Made by a program: the position numbers and the translations under genes
The notes under the pieces: generated by a model
Database searches by the model: none
The model's input: the letters and a program-made list of their open reading frames with translations, nothing else
Told to the model about the DNA's origin: nothing
NCBI GenBank assembly: GCA_025360985.1
Contig: JANYBA010000255.1
Span: forward strand, 1 to 8,617
Reading direction: 5' to 3'
Source of the DNA: Gammaproteobacteria bacterium
GTDB taxonomy: Bacteria > Pseudomonadota > Gammaproteobacteria > Xanthomonadales > Xanthomonadaceae
DNA length: 8,617 nucleotides
Shown: piece by piece, positions 7,601 to 8,617 of the stretch
Position numbering within the stretch: position 1 is the first letter of the stretch
Layout of the letters: each line of letters starts with the position of its first letter

Positions 7601-8119
7601 GCGCTCTACACCGAATTGCTGGAGCGCGCGGTCAAGTCGATCCGCTCGGGCAAGATGCCCGACCTCGATCCGGCCCTGCACCACGGCGCCGAGATCGAGC
7701 TGCACGTGCCGGCGCTGATTCCGGACGATTACCTGCCCGACGTCCACGCGCGCCTGACCCTGTACAAGCGCATCGCTTCGGCGCGCGACGAAGATGGCCT
7801 CGCGGAATTGCAGGTGGAAATGGTCGATCGCTTCGGCGTTCTGCCGGAACCGGCCAAGCAATTGTTCGCCATCACTTCGCTCAAGCTGGAAGCCAACCGC
7901 CTCGGCTTGCGCAAGCTTGATCTCGGCGACAAGGGCGGCCGCGTGCACTTCCTGGCGAAACCGAACGTCGACCCTATGTCGGTGATCCGCTTGATCCAAT
8001 CCCAGCCCAAGGTCTATACCATGGACGGACCGGACCGCCTGCGCGTACGCATGGACCTCCCGGACGCGGCCTCACGGCTGCGCACGGCGCGCGGATTGTT
8101 CACCCTGCTCAAGTCGTGA
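4619..8119 (+). CDS. mfd: Transcription-repair coupling factor Mfd
   Basis: Cytoplasmic DNA translocase that binds RNA polymerase stalled at DNA damage, pushes it forward and off the template, and recruits UvrA for nucleotide excision repair. The protein has 1166 residues (E. coli 1148). The UvrB-like N-terminal module (about 1-350) shows DWETLPYDLFSPH (77-89), GYRHVPQV, RGALLDLFPMGS (170-181) and LFDDEIDSLR. D3 spans about 355-470, and the RNA-polymerase interaction domain starts at IGSPIVHEDHGVGRY (501-515). The RecG-like motor has Walker A GDVGFGKTE (650-658, Lys656), Walker B DEEQ (751-754), TATPIPRT (777-784) and QLRGRVGRS (920-928). The TRG region is at 962-987 (ATHDLEIRG) and D7 at about 1030-1166. 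All motor residues appear intact. The start matches the E. coli N-terminus in length. The unusual feature is an in-frame low-complexity segment in D3 (TLTPTPLPGGEG, 428-439) encoded by a palindromic DNA repeat. Pirin follows after 7 bp. Confidence 0.98.
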   Translation: MPARPLLPVPPRPRAGQQRAYWRAPASASALALGLAELARNHDGLVLAVARDSHAAQSLENDLRIFSGDLPVLHFPDWETLPYDLFSPHPDIVSQRVAALFRLPTTTRGVLVVPVSSLMQRLPPPRWIAGNALELSKGQRLDLDAEKRRLESSGYRHVPQVLDPGDFAVRGALLDLFPMGSDVPFRIELFDDEIDSLRSFDPETQRSDHPVDSIRLLPAREFPLDAASVKRAREALSARFDFDPRRCPLYQDLKEGGAPAGIEYYLPLFFERTASLFEHLGKDALLVLGEGVDTAAEAFWKQTQERWEQRRHDIERPVLAPDEIFLPPDDMRAEFNRHPRIDVCGVEHPQWQKSLAIAEQPAPALPWLEKGGEPGAALRSFLANYPGRVLLAADSAGRREALIELLAGAELRPSVVSGWAEFLQGKATLTPTPLPGGEGNEPSRFAITVAALEDGFALTEPALAILTERQLFPERSDQSRRRRRATRDPEQVLRDLSEITIGSPIVHEDHGVGRYQGLVVLDPGGVHGEYLCIEYAKGDKLYVPVSQLERVGRYSGLSPEFAPLHSLGGDAWEKAKKKAAEKVRDVAADLLDIQARRHARKGQALALDRGLYEPFAAAFPFEETADQLSAIDAVIADLGRPTPMDRVVCGDVGFGKTEVAVRAAFVAASAGKQVAVLVPTTLLAEQHYRNFRDRYADAPIRVEVLSRFKSAKEIKAALEAIEQGRIDVIVGTHRLLQKDVRFKDLGLVIVDEEQRFGVRQKEALKALRAEVHLLTLTATPIPRTLNMAMSGLRELSIIGTPPAHRLAVKTFVTAWDTALLREAFQRELARGGQVYFLHNEVDSIEKMARDLGELVPEARIRIAHGQMPERELEQVMVDFHRQRFNVLVCTTIIESGIDIPSANTIIVNRADRFGLSQLHQLRGRVGRSHHRAYAYLVVPNKKAMTGDAEKRLEALASLEELGAGFTLATHDLEIRGAAELLGEEQSGQITEVGFALYTELLERAVKSIRSGKMPDLDPALHHGAEIELHVPALIPDDYLPDVHARLTLYKRIASARDEDGLAELQVEMVDRFGVLPEPAKQLFAITSLKLEANRLGLRKLDLGDKGGRVHFLAKPNVDPMSVIRLIQSQPKVYTMDGPDRLRVRMDLPDAASRLRTARGLFTLLKS
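5900..5937. repeat. G/C-rich palindromic interspersed-type repeat inside mfd
   Basis: A pyrimidine-rich lead (CCCTCACCCCTA, 5901-5912) is followed by CCCCTCTCCC (5913-5922), a GGG loop (5923-5925) and the exact reverse complement GGGAGAGGGG (5926-5935). Its wording closely resembles a short palindromic element that I recall being scattered through many high-GC proteobacterial genomes, normally between genes. Here it lies wholly inside an open reading frame and is translated as TLTPTPLPGGEG. The composition (C-runs then G-runs) differs sharply from the mixed GC codons on either side. There is one copy in this window, so its repeat status rests on recognition of the motif and its perfect 10 bp inverted arms. 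A stable RNA hairpin in the mRNA is expected. Confidence 0.75.
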
Positions 8120-8122
8120 GGT
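8118..8122 (+). promoter_or_regulatory. Pirin gene ribosome binding site overlapping the mfd stop
   Basis: The mfd stop TGA (8117-8119) continues as TGAGGT, giving a GAGG Shine-Dalgarno core (8118-8121) 5 nt before the ATG at 8127. This arrangement matches the creB-creC junction and suggests that pirin translation is coupled to the end of mfd on a shared transcript. There is no room for a separate promoter in the 7 bp gap. Confidence 0.65.
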
Positions 8123-8126
8123 TGCC

Positions 8127-8617
8127 ATGACCACCATCCTCGCCCCCCGGATCCACGACCTCGGCGGCTTCACCGTCGGTCGCGCCCTGCCGCACCTGCA
8201 GCGGCGCAACGTCGGGCCGTTCGTGTTCTTCGACCATATCGGGCCGGCCGTGATTTCTGCGGAGCAGCCGATTGCCGTGCGCCCGCATCCGCATATCGGG
8301 CTGGCGACAGTCACCTACTTGTGGGAAGGCGCGATGATGCACCGCGACAGCCTCGGCTCGGTGCAGGAAATCCAGCCCGGCGACGTCAACTGGATGACGG
8401 CCGGACGCGGCATCGTCCATTCCGAGCGCACGCCGGAGCGCCTGCTCGGGAAATCGCAGGCCTTCCATGGTTTGCAGACCTGGATCGCGCTGCCGCAGGC
8501 GCACGAAGACGCCGAACCCTCGTTCGCGCACCATCCGAAGGCCAGCCTGCCGATGATCGAGGGCGACGGCGTGCACCTGCGCATCGTCGCCGGCAAGGCT
8601 TTCGGCGCGAGCTCGCC
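8127..8617 (+). CDS. Pirin family protein (bicupin), 3' end beyond the window
   Basis: Member of the pirin branch of the cupin superfamily. Some bacterial members are quercetin 2,3-dioxygenases (E. coli YhhW) and others have regulatory roles, so the substrate here is open. The visible 163 codons cover the whole N-terminal cupin and the start of the second; about 120 residues are expected past the edge. All four metal ligands known from human pirin are present at matching positions: His54 and His56 in RPHPHIGLATVTYLWEG, and His98 and Glu100 in GRGIVHSE, so the metal site looks intact. Other family blocks are VGPFVFFDHIGP (29-40), HRDSLGS (72-78) and GDVNWMTAG (85-93). The start gives the normal N-terminus and has a GAGG ribosome site 5 nt upstream. 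It lies 7 bp after mfd on the same strand, so co-transcription with mfd is likely. The open frame is cut by the window edge, not by a stop codon. Confidence 0.95.
   Translation, partial: MTTILAPRIHDLGGFTVGRALPHLQRRNVGPFVFFDHIGPAVISAEQPIAVRPHPHIGLATVTYLWEGAMMHRDSLGSVQEIQPGDVNWMTAGRGIVHSERTPERLLGKSQAFHGLQTWIALPQAHEDAEPSFAHHPKASLPMIEGDGVHLRIVAGKAFGASS

Noticed and set aside
4817..7999. A 1060-codon open frame on the minus strand opposite mfd.
   Set aside because: Mfd is unmistakable on the plus strand. High GC with G/C-ending codons suppresses stops in the antisense frame; the antisense product is Gln/Arg/Ala/His-rich, shows no domain, and has no ribosome site.

Overview
The window is a gene-dense stretch of high-GC bacterial chromosome with strong G/C preference at third codon positions. 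That preference also produces many long antisense shadow frames. All seven genes belong to recognisable families. CreB, CreC, RlmJ and Mfd follow their Escherichia coli counterparts almost end to end, so a gammaproteobacterium is likely. The very high GC, the near-leaderless promoter layout and the G/C-rich palindromic repeat would fit Xanthomonadales (Lysobacterales) or a relative, but this lineage is inference from style and was not tested by alignment.

Layout from left to right: creC and creB lie on the minus strand in the order creB-creC, 11 bp apart, with the creC ribosome binding site over the creB stop. A 28 bp gap with a centrally placed TATA separates creB from the divergent rlmJ on the plus strand. 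rlmJ runs head-on into a minus-strand cation diffusion facilitator (SLC30A9-like) gene, and the two share a palindromic CTAG as both stop codons. About 100 bp of divergent control region follows, then a GNAT acetyltransferase on the plus strand. After 33 bp comes mfd, the transcription-repair coupling factor, which fills 3.5 kb. A pirin gene starts 7 bp after mfd, probably co-transcribed and translationally coupled, and runs off the right edge. Only the divergent gap of 98 bp and the 33 bp before mfd are non-coding to any extent; no stretch over 300 bases lacks a gene.

The genes do not form one pathway. CreBC is a signal-transduction pair responding to metabolic or envelope state. RlmJ modifies 23S rRNA, the CDF protein exports or moves divalent metal, the GNAT protein has an unknown acyl acceptor, and Mfd clears stalled RNA polymerase and recruits repair. 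Pirin is a metal-binding cupin.

I found no new defence, mobile or biosynthetic system. The observations most worth following are a short G/C-rich palindromic repeat carried in frame inside the mfd coding sequence (it adds roughly 15-18 residues to domain D3), the exactly symmetric creB/rlmJ divergent promoter, and the recurring layout of a -10 box 9-10 nt before a start codon, which suggests leaderless transcripts.
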